Part shown: positions 1 to 9,047 of the stretch, in pieces
Numbering within the stretch: position 1 is the stretch's first letter
Layout of the letters: every line of letters begins with the position of its first letter
Assembly (NCBI RefSeq): GCF_001700435.1
Contig: NZ_LYPC01000010.1
Location: 62,001-126,000 of the forward strand
Direction: 5' to 3'
DNA length: 64,000 nt
Origin: Paenibacillus pectinilyticus
GTDB lineage: Bacteria > Bacillota > Bacilli > Paenibacillales > NBRC-103111
Translations under genes and position numbers: made by a program
The notes under the pieces: model-generated
Databases searched by the model: none
The model's input: only the letters and a program-made list of their open reading frames with translations
What the model was told of the DNA's origin: nothing

Positions 1-1561
1 CATTCGCAATGCGATATTTGGCTGGAATGCGGCGAGCGACCTCGAACAATTCCTTGTCCAGGAAAGGAACACGCAGCTCCAGGGAATGCGCCATCGTCAT
101 TTTGTCGGCCTTCATCAGAATATCGCCAGGCATCCACAGATTCATGTCGATGTATTGCATCCGGCTAACCGGGTCGAGATGCTTCGTTTTGTTATAGTAA
201 TCTCCGGCAATCTGCACGGGATTCTTATAGGCGCGCAGCATCTCGGTATCGAGACGCAGCACTTCTGCTTTCATATCCTCGGAGAAGATCTTCGCATTCC
301 CGAGGAATCGCTCTTCCAGCGGTGTCGTCCCCCGCAACACATAGTTGCGGCCCTTCACGCCGCTTGGCAGGATGCGTGCGAAGCGGTTCAGCATGCGCTT
401 CACGGAAGCCGGCAGCTGATCCAGCGGCTTCAGCGACTGCGGCTCACGGTAAATGCGGTAGCCGCCGAACAGCTCGTCCGCGCCTTCGCCGGACAGGACC
501 ACCGTCACGTGCTCGCGCGCAAGCTGCGCCACGTGGTAGAGCGCAATGGCCGAAGGATCGGCGACAGGCTCGTCCTGGTGCCAGATCGCCTTCGGCATCG
601 TCGCGAAGAAATCATCCTGCGTGATGATTTTGTCGTAGTGATCCGTACCGAGCGTTGCTGCGGTCTGTGCAGCGATCGGCGTCTCGTTGTTGGCGCCATC
701 GAAGCCAACAGAGAAGGTGCGGATCGGCTCAATATTCCGCATATGGGTTGCAATAGCCGTCGAGTCGATGCCGCTCGACAGGAAGCATCCACGCTCCACG
801 TCGCTGACCATGTGGAGCTTAACGGACTCTTTGAGCCCTTCACGAATTTGCTCTACGTAGTAGTCGAAAGGCTTGTCCTCCGGTTCAAACATCGGATCCC
901 AATATTTATGGATGGTCATTTCACCATCAAAAGTAATTTTCACAGAATGCGCCGGTGGCAGCTTGTAGATGCCTTCGAACATCGTATTCGGCTCTGGCAC
1001 GTATTGGAAGGTCAAATAATTCAACAAGCTGTCCGTATGGATCAACCGATTCATGCCATCTGCCGCCAGCAAGCTCTTGATTTCAGAACCAAATAGGAAT
1101 TGGCGGTTACTAAAATGATAATAGAATGGCTTAATGCCGAAGTGGTCTCTCGCACCGAACAGCTGCTTTTTCTTCCGATCCCAAATCACGAAACCGAACA
1201 TCCCGCGCATGTGCTTCACACAATCTTCACCGAACTCCTCATAGAGATGGACGATAACTTCCGTGTCACTCTGTGTACGGAAAATGTGTCCGCGTTCCTT
1301 CAGCATCGTACGCAGTTCTTTGTAATTATAAATTTCACCGTTGAAAATAATCCACACGGTTTCATCTTCATTCGTTAAAGGCTGATGTCCCTCTTTGATA
1401 TCAATAACAGAAAGACGTCTAAATCCTAACCCGATGCGATTCTCTGTCCAAAAGCCAACATCATTAGGCCCACGGTGCACGATCACATCTGTCATCTGTT
1501 GAAGCATCGCCTCAGTTGGTTCTCTATCTTCAAAATACATAACACCTGTAATACCACACAT
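1..1561 (-). CDS. asnB: Asparagine synthase (glutamine-hydrolyzing), 3' end outside window
   Basis: Transfers amide nitrogen from glutamine to aspartate with ATP, in the cytosol. The reading frame starts MCGITGVM, so the N-terminal nucleophile Cys2 of the class II glutamine amidotransferase domain is present after Met removal. It continues with family motifs such as HRGPND, FNGEIYN and RDHFGIKPFYY, then enters the ATP-pyrophosphatase synthetase domain. About 520 codons are visible; the family usually has 610-640 residues, so the C-terminus lies beyond position 1. The ATG at 1561 is preceded by a strong GGAGGAG ribosome site. It is transcribed alone; the PBP gene upstream on the same strand ends in its own terminator. 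The long plus-strand frame over this gene (86-1096) is an antisense shadow. Confidence 0.96.
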   Translation of the reverse strand, partial: MCGITGVMYFEDREPTEAMLQQMTDVIVHRGPNDVGFWTENRIGLGFRRLSVIDIKEGHQPLTNEDETVWIIFNGEIYNYKELRTMLKERGHIFRTQSDTEVIVHLYEEFGEDCVKHMRGMFGFVIWDRKKKQLFGARDHFGIKPFYYHFSNRQFLFGSEIKSLLAADGMNRLIHTDSLLNYLTFQYVPEPNTMFEGIYKLPPAHSVKITFDGEMTIHKYWDPMFEPEDKPFDYYVEQIREGLKESVKLHMVSDVERGCFLSSGIDSTAIATHMRNIEPIRTFSVGFDGANNETPIAAQTAATLGTDHYDKIITQDDFFATMPKAIWHQDEPVADPSAIALYHVAQLAREHVTVVLSGEGADELFGGYRIYREPQSLKPLDQLPASVKRMLNRFARILPSGVKGRNYVLRGTTPLEERFLGNAKIFSEDMKAEVLRLDTEMLRAYKNPVQIAGDYYNKTKHLDPVSRMQYIDMNLWMPGDILMKADKMTMAHSLELRVPFLDKELFEVARRIPAKYRIAN

Positions 1562-1618
1562 GGTGAGACTCACTCCTCCGTACTCTCATCATTCTTTCTC
1601 TTCGACAACCGATATATT

Positions 1619-1648
1619 AGTATACCATACCAGCCTGTCATTCTGGAA
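1619..1648 (-). promoter_or_regulatory. Predicted sigma-A promoter of asnB
   Basis: On the minus strand an extended -10 (TGGTATACT, hexamer at 1619-1624) lies 18 bp downstream of a weak -35 TTCCAG (1643-1648), about 60 bp before the asnB ATG. Apart from this promoter and the PBP terminator, the 330-bp gap 1562-1893 shows no convincing gene. Confidence 0.4.
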
Positions 1649-1860
1649 ATACAATGAGGGCACGCAAATCGCCTTATCCTATAGAAAAATGATGGAAATG
1701 AGGAGTCGTTTTAAAGAAGCAGACAATCGGCTTTTTTTCATGAGGTTCGACCACCTTTCCTTCGTCCACAAATGTTTACCTTGTGCAACTTTTAGGGTGA
1801 AGCATGCTCCTACCCTGCTATAGGATATGCTGCCACTGTGCACCTGGTGCATGATGCATG

Positions 1861-1887
1861 CAAAAGAGCCCGCCATAGGCGAGCTCT
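1861..1887 (-). terminator. Intrinsic terminator of the PBP gene
   Basis: Read on the minus strand, a 10-bp stem (AGAGCTCGCC/GGCGGGCTCT, one G-T pair) with a 3-nt loop is followed by TTTTG, seven bases after the PBP stop codon. Confidence 0.85.
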
Positions 1888-1893
1888 CTCTTA

Positions 1894-3957
1894 TTACCAC
1901 GGCCTCTTTCCGCCGCCAAGTTTCGTTAATATCCCATCGTTCGCCGCGTCATACGCTTGGAAGATCTTCGCCGCAATCGGGGATGCCCCGTACCGTCCGA
2001 ATCCGCCTTCAGGCACAACGACAGCCACCGCCAACTTAGGGTTCTCCACCGGAGCGAAAGCGATGAACACCGCGTTCTCTACTGTACCGCCGGAAACTGC
2101 CTGTGTAGATGTCCCCGTTTTACGGGCAACATTGTAAGGCAAATCCTCAATCCCTTCGGCACCACTCTTCATGCCATGAACAATAGTGTTCCAATCTGCT
2201 GGAGCGAAGTCCTTCGAGACATCATCCAGAACTTCAGGTTCAATCTTCTTCACCAATTCCCCTTGATAATCACGAATTTCATCGACAAATTGCGGCTTCA
2301 TCCGTTTACCGTGACTGGCAAGCGTTGCTGCATATTGGGCCAACTGCAGGGTTGTTGTTTTCTCATTCTGGCCCCACGAGGCATAGACCATCGCGGATTG
2401 ATAACTATCTTTTTCTGCGTTTTTAATAAAGTCATTCGAACCTGCAAATTCACCAGGCAAGCCGCTTCCCGTCTTGATCCCCATCCCAAATTTAGCCAGA
2501 TACTCCGCCCATTTGGCTGTTACGTTCGGGTTCTCCCTCCCGTACTTCGACCAGAAAGGAATCCCTACCATCGCTGACATATACGTGTTAGAGGAATGCT
2601 CAATGGCTGTTGAGGCAGTTAACGCCCCATACGCTGCTTTATCGGAGTTTGAAATCGAACTTTTGTTATCTTTACCAAAGCTGAAGGTACCCGAATCATA
2701 ATAGGTCTGCCCCGCTGTAAACAATTTCTCTTTCAGTCCAATTAAGACAGATAGGGGTTTAATCGTGGATCCCATGAAAACAATCGAAGAAGGATGCTTG
2801 GCATTCTCTTTCTCATCCGGATACTTCGATTTAGCGGTCATGATCGATCCATTCGAAATGAACGTACTAATATCCTTATAAGTCGTCGGTGAGATACCAC
2901 CGGTCCAAGAATTCGCATCATAATCCGGATAATTGGCCATCGTCACGATACGACCTGTATCTACTTCCATCGCTACCGCGAAGCCCGAGGACGCTTTCAT
3001 CCCCCATTTCAAATATGCATCATTGGCATGCGAAGGATCACGCAGATAGGTGATATGATCTTGCAGCATTTTCTCCGTCGTCTTCTGAATATCTTTGTTA
3101 ATGGACAAATAAATATTATTCCCTTTAATTGGCGCGGTCACTTCTGCTCTTCCGATGATCTTCATCGCGGCGTTAACGGGATACTTTTTACTGCCATTCT
3201 TGCCGCGCAGCTCATCTTGGTACATCCGCTCGATACCGTCAAAACCGACGTTCTCGTTGCTTAGATATTCCTCACTATTCGGATTATCTTTATAGATTTC
3301 CTTAGCCGTTTGGGTGGAAAATGTATTGGTATAACCGACTAATTGCGTCGCAATCGTCGTCTTGTTGTCATCATCCATTTCATAGGTACGGATACTTTCT
3401 TCCGTCACTTCCAGCCACTTAAATTCATCCCGATGCTCGAGTAAATAGGCGATTTCTGCATTGGATAAATCGGCTTTAATCCGACGTGGCACGTAATAAT
3501 AGCTCGGGTCTTTCACTTTATTCTTATTAATGTCATAACCCAGATCCATCGCGAGCACGATCTCTTCTGGTGTAGGACTTACGACATTCGGTTTGGCATA
3601 TTTGTCAAAAACATCAGTCTTTAAGCGTTTTGCTAAATCAATAACAGCATCTTTATCCTGCTGCCCTGGTTCAATGCGGAAAAATAAGGACTGTACAGGA
3701 ATCGTATAGGCCAGTGGGGACTTGGTTGAATCATAGATATTCCCGCGAATAGGGGCAATCTTATTAATTTGGTTCGTATTCGTATTCTCTGCTGCTTTCA
3801 AATCTTTCGCTTGAACAAATTGGAGAATCGCCAATCGTACAATGAGCACAGAAAACAAGAGAAATGTAATGAAGAAAAATATATTGATCCGAAACGAAAA
3901 GTGCCGTTTTTGTGTGATTTCTTTTTTCTTCGGATCATCCATAATGGATGACTTCAT
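1894..3957 (-). CDS. Class B penicillin-binding protein (PBP2/PbpA-PbpH-like transpeptidase)
   Basis: Membrane-anchored DD-transpeptidase that cross-links peptidoglycan outside the cell. A short basic N-terminus is followed by one membrane helix (about residues 22-48), a dimerization domain, and a transpeptidase domain with all three penicillin-binding motifs: SxxK as STIK near residue 396, SxN as SSN near 454, and KTG near 613. The 687-residue length fits Bacillus PbpA/PbpH, which act in side-wall elongation. ATG 3957 is chosen because an AAAGGATC ribosome site precedes it; a second ATG five codons later lacks one. It follows the HAD hydrolase gene after only 27 bp and may be co-transcribed. 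Which elongation or sporulation PBP it is cannot be told without a tree. Confidence 0.95.
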   Translation of the reverse strand: MKSSIMDDPKKKEITQKRHFSFRINIFFFITFLLFSVLIVRLAILQFVQAKDLKAAENTNTNQINKIAPIRGNIYDSTKSPLAYTIPVQSLFFRIEPGQQDKDAVIDLAKRLKTDVFDKYAKPNVVSPTPEEIVLAMDLGYDINKNKVKDPSYYYVPRRIKADLSNAEIAYLLEHRDEFKWLEVTEESIRTYEMDDDNKTTIATQLVGYTNTFSTQTAKEIYKDNPNSEEYLSNENVGFDGIERMYQDELRGKNGSKKYPVNAAMKIIGRAEVTAPIKGNNIYLSINKDIQKTTEKMLQDHITYLRDPSHANDAYLKWGMKASSGFAVAMEVDTGRIVTMANYPDYDANSWTGGISPTTYKDISTFISNGSIMTAKSKYPDEKENAKHPSSIVFMGSTIKPLSVLIGLKEKLFTAGQTYYDSGTFSFGKDNKSSISNSDKAAYGALTASTAIEHSSNTYMSAMVGIPFWSKYGRENPNVTAKWAEYLAKFGMGIKTGSGLPGEFAGSNDFIKNAEKDSYQSAMVYASWGQNEKTTTLQLAQYAATLASHGKRMKPQFVDEIRDYQGELVKKIEPEVLDDVSKDFAPADWNTIVHGMKSGAEGIEDLPYNVARKTGTSTQAVSGGTVENAVFIAFAPVENPKLAVAVVVPEGGFGRYGASPIAAKIFQAYDAANDGILTKLGGGKRPW

Positions 3958-3984
3958 GCTTGTTCAGATCCTTTCTCACTTAAC

Positions 3985-4710
3985 TCATACTTCGAGGGCA
4001 GGCTCCTGGATCAGTTCGAGCAAGGAACGAATCCCCTCTCCCGTGTGGTACGAATACCGGATGATACGAACAGCATCGATGCCGACTTGATTCGGTGCCC
4101 AGATGTCATTCGTCTCATGATCCCCAACATACAGAACGTCCTCGGCTTCTACACCAGCCATTTGTAAAGCTAACTGGAAGATGGCCGGATCAGGCTTTTC
4201 TAAACCAACTTCTGTTGAAACGAGTACAGGGTCAAAATAATGAAGCACACCTTTATCAGCCAAAATCGCTTTCAAGGTAGGAGCAAAATTACTGATAATG
4301 CCAATGCGAAAGCCTTGGTTCTTCAGTTCTTCCAGAAACGGCTTTACATCATCAAATAAATCATAATACTCCGGTGCTGTGAAAATCTCGTAAAGCTCAT
4401 GGCAGCAGTTGAAAATCTCTTCCTCTGACCACTCTTCATGAATACCTAGCTTATGTAGCACGTGCTGGTATAGGTTTACCCAGAATTCCCGATCTGACTC
4501 GGGACTGCACACCACGAAGTTATCTTTTTTCTCCACATAATAAAAAAGACGAAATGCCTCTGTAAAAAGTTCATGGATATGAGCTTCATCTCGGTCAACC
4601 GCGCGTAATTGCAGGTATTGCTTCAAAATCGTCTGCGCCGCAGGAATCGTAACTAACGTATCTCCCGCATCTAGATAGATCATCTTATATTCTTTTAACG
4701 CTTTTCGCAT
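3985..4710 (-). CDS. HAD-superfamily hydrolase (subfamily IA-like phosphatase)
   Basis: Cytosolic phosphatase-type protein of 241 residues. The four HAD motifs are visible: nucleophile loop LDAGDT near residue 14 (Asp nucleophile; the usual second Asp is replaced within DAGD), motif II ISNF, motif III Lys in LEKPDP, and the acidic motif IV VGDHETND. A helical cap lies between motifs I and II, as in subfamily I. Substrate unknown; members include nucleotidases and phosphoglycolate-type phosphatases. ATG 4710 has a GAGGGAGA ribosome site. The gene lies directly upstream of the PBP gene on the same strand. Confidence 0.88.
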   Translation of the reverse strand: MRKALKEYKMIYLDAGDTLVTIPAAQTILKQYLQLRAVDRDEAHIHELFTEAFRLFYYVEKKDNFVVCSPESDREFWVNLYQHVLHKLGIHEEWSEEEIFNCCHELYEIFTAPEYYDLFDDVKPFLEELKNQGFRIGIISNFAPTLKAILADKGVLHYFDPVLVSTEVGLEKPDPAIFQLALQMAGVEAEDVLYVGDHETNDIWAPNQVGIDAVRIIRYSYHTGEGIRSLLELIQEPALEV

Positions 4711-4756
4711 TTCGTCTCCCTCTATGTTAGCACATGAATGTATTCATCTATTTATA

Positions 4757-5905
4757 TTAAACGTCCCTTACATGGGTTTGGTCAAAATTCGGCGGATTGA
4801 ACCAATTGCCTCCACTTGATTCCCATGTGGAATCCAAGGGTACCCAGCTATTCGTCTCTTTGAGGTATACTTCATTCCAAGCATGCGGACCGTATCCGCC
4901 TTGTCCATCGTAACCAAGCCCTGTAACAACCTTCACTTCTAGTCCAACCGCTCTTGCCATTTGAGCATACAGTCTGGAGTAATCAATACATACGCCCTCA
5001 CGGGTGTTAAATGTGTCTTCCGGCGTTTGTTCTTTCCAGATCCGCTGTTCTTCATATAATTTCACCTTGTCCCAATCATACTGGACTCGGCTGCCAACCC
5101 AGGTATATAACAGTTTGGCTTTCTCTTCATCAGTTTTCCCATTTACCGTAATTTCTCTGGCCGCATCGGCGATGTTGTTCGGTATTTTGGCATCGAGCAC
5201 TTCATATTTCCGTTGTAAAATATTCGAAAATTCCTGTTCCACCGCACGCGTGAAAACAGGCGCTTTCTCTGCGATGAAATCTCCTGTGAAGGGAGAGATC
5301 ACTTCTTTGGCCCCTTTTTGATACATATGGGATGACTCAATATAGGGGGTAACCATCGAGTGTGGGAATAAGGTGACATAAATGAACAAAACCGCGATTA
5401 CCATCAGTGCTCTAACGAAACCCGCAATGGAACCGATCGCCCCGCCTGAAACAGAGCTAAGAAAGGAATGACTGCCATTCGGCATCGCATAACGTTCTGC
5501 GAGCCAACGTCCAAGCAGGAGATCCACTACATGATTCAGAATTTGCTTGATCACCACATAGCCAAGTAGAAAAATAACACCAAACCGAAGCAGCGGAAAA
5601 TCACGCAAACTCGTCATGACGGTATAATAAGCTTGTTTCAGCGAACTTATTTCAACTGCTGGAACTTGCAAATTCAATCCCTTTAACCACGTTTGGATCC
5701 AAGGTGAAACCAATTGTACCCCTTTCCATGCCAGAAGCATAGAAAGAATGGCAATACCGGCTTCTACGAGCATCGCAACGAAGTGTCTCGCGGAGCCTGA
5801 GCCTCCACGGAAAAAGCCTTGAAACACCGAAGCCGCAATAGTGAGAACGAGCAGGATGGATATGAGATTAAATGATGTGCTTGAAAGCCACGAAATATCC
5901 GTCAT
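4757..5905 (-). CDS. CvpA-like membrane domain fused to a transglutaminase-like protease/amidase domain
   Basis: 382 residues. The N-terminal half has four to five hydrophobic segments (roughly residues 12-30, 42-65, 105-125, 150-180) with glycine-rich turns resembling CvpA proteins. The C-terminal part is a transglutaminase-like fold with a complete catalytic triad: Cys in REGVCIDYS near 304, His in GPHAWNEV near 340 and Asp in PLDSTW near 356. Such domains act as cysteine peptidases or cross-linking enzymes and here probably face the cell surface (inferred). It heads a run of three membrane-protein genes on the minus strand (this gene last to be read). Exact function unknown. The CvpA assignment is from pattern only; the triad is directly visible. 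Confidence 0.82.
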   Translation of the reverse strand: MTDISWLSSTSFNLISILLVLTIAASVFQGFFRGGSGSARHFVAMLVEAGIAILSMLLAWKGVQLVSPWIQTWLKGLNLQVPAVEISSLKQAYYTVMTSLRDFPLLRFGVIFLLGYVVIKQILNHVVDLLLGRWLAERYAMPNGSHSFLSSVSGGAIGSIAGFVRALMVIAVLFIYVTLFPHSMVTPYIESSHMYQKGAKEVISPFTGDFIAEKAPVFTRAVEQEFSNILQRKYEVLDAKIPNNIADAAREITVNGKTDEEKAKLLYTWVGSRVQYDWDKVKLYEEQRIWKEQTPEDTFNTREGVCIDYSRLYAQMARAVGLEVKVVTGLGYDGQGGYGPHAWNEVYLKETNSWVPLDSTWESSGGNWFNPPNFDQTHVRDV

Positions 5906-5939
5906 GTGTACTCACCTTCCTTTGAGATTAATAGGCTAG

Positions 5940-6374
5940 TTATGGCTTGGCATTTTTCTTCGCTTGGTCAATAAACGCATTGACGGCCGAGTTCGCATTC
6001 ATTTTAAAAGATTTACCTAGAAACGTCACCGTAACTTCATCTGATCCCGGCTTACCTTCCAGCTTCAAACTTTTGGTTGTGATGAGAAAGGAACCGTCCG
6101 GATTCGCTTTGAATTGTGCTTCTTTGGCCTCGGAGGTCAAAGCGCTCACCGCTTTATCCTTGATATCGTCACTGACTTGGGAAACTACGCTTGCCCCAAT
6201 ATCTTTTATTTTATCCTTGTAGTTAGCTCCATAAACGATAAGTGCCCCTACAATGACAAGGACTAAGACCCATTTCACTACGGTTTTTACTATTCCGATC
6301 ACGATAAAAAGAACAATAATAGCCCCTACAATTAAATACCAACGATCCTGTGCAAATGAAATCCACTGATCCAC
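5940..6374 (-). CDS. Small membrane protein with hydrophilic C-terminal domain, unknown function
   Basis: 144 residues with two close hydrophobic helices (about 13-30 and 33-50), then a soluble tail rich in Lys and Asp. No catalytic motif was recognised. It lies 34 bp upstream of the CvpA/transglutaminase gene on the same strand, so a shared transcript and a related envelope role are plausible. The ATG at 6374 is preceded by GAGGAATTAGTGTGG. Confidence 0.75.
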   Translation of the reverse strand: MDQWISFAQDRWYLIVGAIIVLFIVIGIVKTVVKWVLVLVIVGALIVYGANYKDKIKDIGASVVSQVSDDIKDKAVSALTSEAKEAQFKANPDGSFLITTKSLKLEGKPGSDEVTVTFLGKSFKMNANSAVNAFIDQAKKNAKP

Positions 6375-6428
6375 ACTAATTCCTCCTCATTATCCAAAAG
6401 TCCCTTCCTATCATACTACAGGGTCATC

Positions 6429-6584
6429 TTACTCTTCATCTCTTTTTTTCCTTAACTGAGCTAGTCTCTGTTCGATTTCTTTCGTTTTATCTACGCTCTT
6501 TCCCGTTCTTCGGAAGGACTGCCTTAAGCGAAAAATAAGAAAGACGCCAACAGCGGCTAGTAAAATAAAAACAAAGGGATCCAT
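6429..6584 (-). CDS. Small single-pass membrane protein with charged coiled tail
   Basis: About 51 residues. The N-terminal helix (MDPFVFILLAAVGVFLIF) is followed by a highly charged tail with heptad-like spacing (KTKEIEQRLAQLRKKRDEE), suggesting a short coiled coil. The ATG at 6584 is preferred over the in-frame ATG at 6611 because AGGAGGAATC sits just before it. It is first in the three-gene membrane cluster that ends in the transglutaminase fusion. Function unknown. Confidence 0.7.
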   Translation of the reverse strand: MDPFVFILLAAVGVFLIFRLRQSFRRTGKSVDKTKEIEQRLAQLRKKRDEE

Positions 6585-6693
6585 GATTCCTCCTGTGCGT
6601 AATTGTGTCATTTGTGGGGAAAGGACATATCCATAGGACGAGCGGCGTAAAAATGAAGAGGAGACAAGACTAAATGATCAAGGCGGTGAGACC

Positions 6694-7860
6694 ATGCGAA
6701 CAGCCATATGGTTGTACTTATTTATGTTTGTTGCGTTCTTTGATTTACACGCGCAGTACCCAATCCTATCCCCTTTCGCCTTATCCATGGGAGCTGCTCC
6801 CTCTTTCATAGGGCTCATCATGGGCGTATACTCGCTCACGCATTTACCAGGGAACCTGATCGCTGGCTATGGTGTGGATAAATACGGCAGCAAGAAATTC
6901 ATTGTCTTTAGCTTAATTGTAGCAGGGATCATCTTACTATTTCAATCTAACGTCAAAGACCCTTGGCACCTGCTCTACATTCGTTCGATCAGCGGATTTG
7001 TACTTGCCTTCCTCTCCCCGGCTTGTTTAACCTTGCTCGCCCGTATCGCCCGTGACCGTATTCATCAGAGTAAGCTCATGGCTGGCAACGGCCTTGTTCA
7101 CACACTCGCATCCGTCGTATCCCCTGCCGCTGGCGCTGTGTTAGTGGCCAAGATTGGTTTCACGACAGCTTTCTCCGTGTTAGGCTGGATCTTGATTATC
7201 ACCGGCATTCTCGCCATTTTCGGGGTCAAAGAGAAGGAACTCCTAGCGCAAGGGAGAGAAAACCTGCTCTTAGACCCCCACGGCCACAATCTGGCACTTG
7301 AAGAGAACGATCATTCAGATGGTGTTTCGATTCCTTGGCTATTCTTTCTCATTCCCATGGCGCTCTCTTGCTCACAAGGGATTTTGTTCTTCGAGCTTCC
7401 GCTGATGCAATCGGCGCGCGATTCCATTCTTACTTCAGGTGTCTTTTTCACACTTGTCAGCTTGGGAGCGTTACTCAGTATCTCTTTCTGGTTCTTGAAT
7501 CGGGTGTCTCCTTTTATTCGAACCATTGGTGGAAGCGTCGCACTGGCGGTCGTTTTCTTTGGTCTAGCAATTCAGTGGCCGATTCCATTAACGGTTTCCT
7601 TGTTTTTAATTGGGATGGCCAAAGGCATTATTTATCCCGCCCTCGCTGCGCTTCTTGCTAGTATTACGAGCAGTTCTCGATATGGACGTGTTTTCTCTTT
7701 GCTATCGATCTCCTATTCGGTAGGCGCATTCATTGGTCCGATGATGGCTGGCCAGCTTCGCGATCATATTTCCTCCTATTTCATCGCCTTTTTCATTCTC
7801 ATGCTGGCACTTTCCCTACTGCCGCTTCGTACGTTCAAGTCGCCAGTAACAACAACATAA
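6694..7860 (+). CDS. Major facilitator superfamily transporter
   Basis: 388 residues, almost entirely hydrophobic, with about 12 predicted membrane helices and a charged central loop near residues 180-210, as expected for an MFS permease. The cytoplasmic loop 2 motif GYGVDKYGSKK (a form of the G-x-x-x-D-R/K-x-G signature) lies near residues 60-70. The AAGGCGGTGAG ribosome site supports ATG 6694. It is a single gene closed by a strong terminator. Substrate (drug, sugar or metabolite efflux) cannot be assigned. Confidence 0.9.
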   Translation: MRTAIWLYLFMFVAFFDLHAQYPILSPFALSMGAAPSFIGLIMGVYSLTHLPGNLIAGYGVDKYGSKKFIVFSLIVAGIILLFQSNVKDPWHLLYIRSISGFVLAFLSPACLTLLARIARDRIHQSKLMAGNGLVHTLASVVSPAAGAVLVAKIGFTTAFSVLGWILIITGILAIFGVKEKELLAQGRENLLLDPHGHNLALEENDHSDGVSIPWLFFLIPMALSCSQGILFFELPLMQSARDSILTSGVFFTLVSLGALLSISFWFLNRVSPFIRTIGGSVALAVVFFGLAIQWPIPLTVSLFLIGMAKGIIYPALAALLASITSSSRYGRVFSLLSISYSVGAFIGPMMAGQLRDHISSYFIAFFILMLALSLLPLRTFKSPVTTT

Positions 7861-7875
7861 TGATGACTTGGAACT

Positions 7876-7905
7876 CGGCTTGATACTTATCAAGCCGTTT
7901 TTTGT
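7876..7905 (+). terminator. Intrinsic terminator of the MFS gene
   Basis: Perfect 9-bp stem CGGCTTGAT/ATCAAGCCG with an ACTT loop followed by TTTTTTG, 15 bases after the MFS stop. Confidence 0.9.
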
Positions 7906-8030
7906 TTTGTTTATTTATTGTCAACCGCTGTCAATCACTGTCATTTCCCGGGAAATGGTGCGCCGCAGCAACACTTGGATCACCACGCCAAACAGGGTAT
8001 ACTACTCTAAAAAGGAATGTAGGTGAACCG

Positions 8031-8384
8031 ATGTCTATCGCTATTATTGTTGAGGGGAAAAATGATAAAAGCCGCTTAAAACGCGTCGTTGACGACACGG
8101 TCAGCATCCATTGCACCTTCGGAACCCCTAGTTCCATTACCTTGGATGCGCTGCGCAAAAAAGTAGGCGATCTGCCTGTTTATATTTTCACCGATAATGA
8201 CGCTTCCGGTAAAAAAATTCGCTCTCTGCTGCGTGATACGTTTCCAGACGCTGAACACATGTACACGCGCAAAGGCTACGCTGGTGTGGAAGGCACCCCC
8301 GAGGAGTACCTCATTGGGCAATTAGAAAAAGCAGGACTGGACGCGTATATTATCTACCCTGCGCCCAACCCTGCTTATGAATAA
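8031..8384 (+). CDS. Stand-alone TOPRIM-domain protein
   Basis: 117 residues, essentially only a TOPRIM fold: the acidic strand-loop motif IVEGKND near residues 6-12 and the DxD-type motif TDNDASG near 58-64 bind metal in primases, topoisomerases, OLD nucleases and RNase M5. It resembles the catalytic half of RNase M5 (RnmV) without the C-terminal RNA-binding part. ATG 8031 is selected because AGGTGA precedes it; the longer in-frame start at 7902 lies inside the upstream terminator. It converges on the sco gene with a 7-bp gap. It may be a nuclease acting on structured nucleic acid; the substrate is unknown. Confidence 0.8.
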   Translation: MSIAIIVEGKNDKSRLKRVVDDTVSIHCTFGTPSSITLDALRKKVGDLPVYIFTDNDASGKKIRSLLRDTFPDAEHMYTRKGYAGVEGTPEEYLIGQLEKAGLDAYIIYPAPNPAYE

Positions 8385-8391
8385 TGACGTA

Positions 8392-9024
8392 TTATTTCCC
8401 TTTGGAAAGTGTAACAACATCTTTGACGATATGATCCGCATCCAGCTCTGGATTGCTTGCATTATAATAATTTCTTAATTGACCCTTCGGATCCACCAAT
8501 AAAATCGCATTGGCATGCGAGAAATTACCGTCCTTCTCTTTAATCACCGTGATCCCGAAGTCCTCAGCCAGCTTCTGAACTTTCGCTTCCTCACCCCGAA
8601 GGAACGTCCATCCGCCTGGAACCGGCTTCGATTCGAAGCGGTTTCCGAATGCTTTTAACACCTCAGGTGTGTCCCGATTAGGGTCTATCGAAATAGATAG
8701 AATCTCCGCTTTATTTCCCAGCAAATCTTTCTTCTTCAATTCTTCTTGTACATTGGAAAGGATTGCGCTTGTCGGCAAGCACACATCCGGACAATACGAG
8801 TAGAAGAAATACACAAGTCGCACTTTGCCATTCATACTATCGGAACTCACCGTTTTGCCATCTAAATCCTGCAGTTGGAATGACGGTGCTGCCTTCATCG
8901 CGGTTAATCGTTCATCCGGTTTATCATTGTTGGCCACTAATTTATAAGCAAAGGATGCGATCATTGCAATTAAAATCACACCCAATGCTAGCTTAAACCA
9001 ATTTTTCTCGAAAAACGTCCCCAT
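8392..9024 (-). CDS. SCO1/SenC-family copper chaperone for cytochrome c oxidase
   Basis: 210-residue membrane-anchored thioredoxin-fold protein. An N-terminal helix (about 11-28) acts as signal anchor. The copper-binding CxxxC is Cys78-Pro-Asp-Val-Cys82, and the distal conserved His is in the NFSHANAI segment. Sco proteins deliver copper to the CuA site of cytochrome oxidase subunit II on the outer membrane face. It is read after ctaB with a 23-bp gap, which supports a heme/copper oxidase assembly operon. Confidence 0.93.
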   Translation of the reverse strand: MGTFFEKNWFKLALGVILIAMIASFAYKLVANNDKPDERLTAMKAAPSFQLQDLDGKTVSSDSMNGKVRLVYFFYSYCPDVCLPTSAILSNVQEELKKKDLLGNKAEILSISIDPNRDTPEVLKAFGNRFESKPVPGGWTFLRGEEAKVQKLAEDFGITVIKEKDGNFSHANAILLVDPKGQLRNYYNASNPELDADHIVKDVVTLSKGK

Positions 9025-9047
9025 TTGCCTCTATTCCCCCAGACTAA

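Noticed and set aside
86..1096. Long plus-strand reading frame (336 codons)
   Set aside because: Antisense to asnB, with no ribosome site; composition reflects the opposite-strand codon bias.
1679..1900. Minus-strand 73-codon frame in the asnB-PBP gap
   Set aside because: It spans the PBP terminator and has no ribosome site or recognisable composition.
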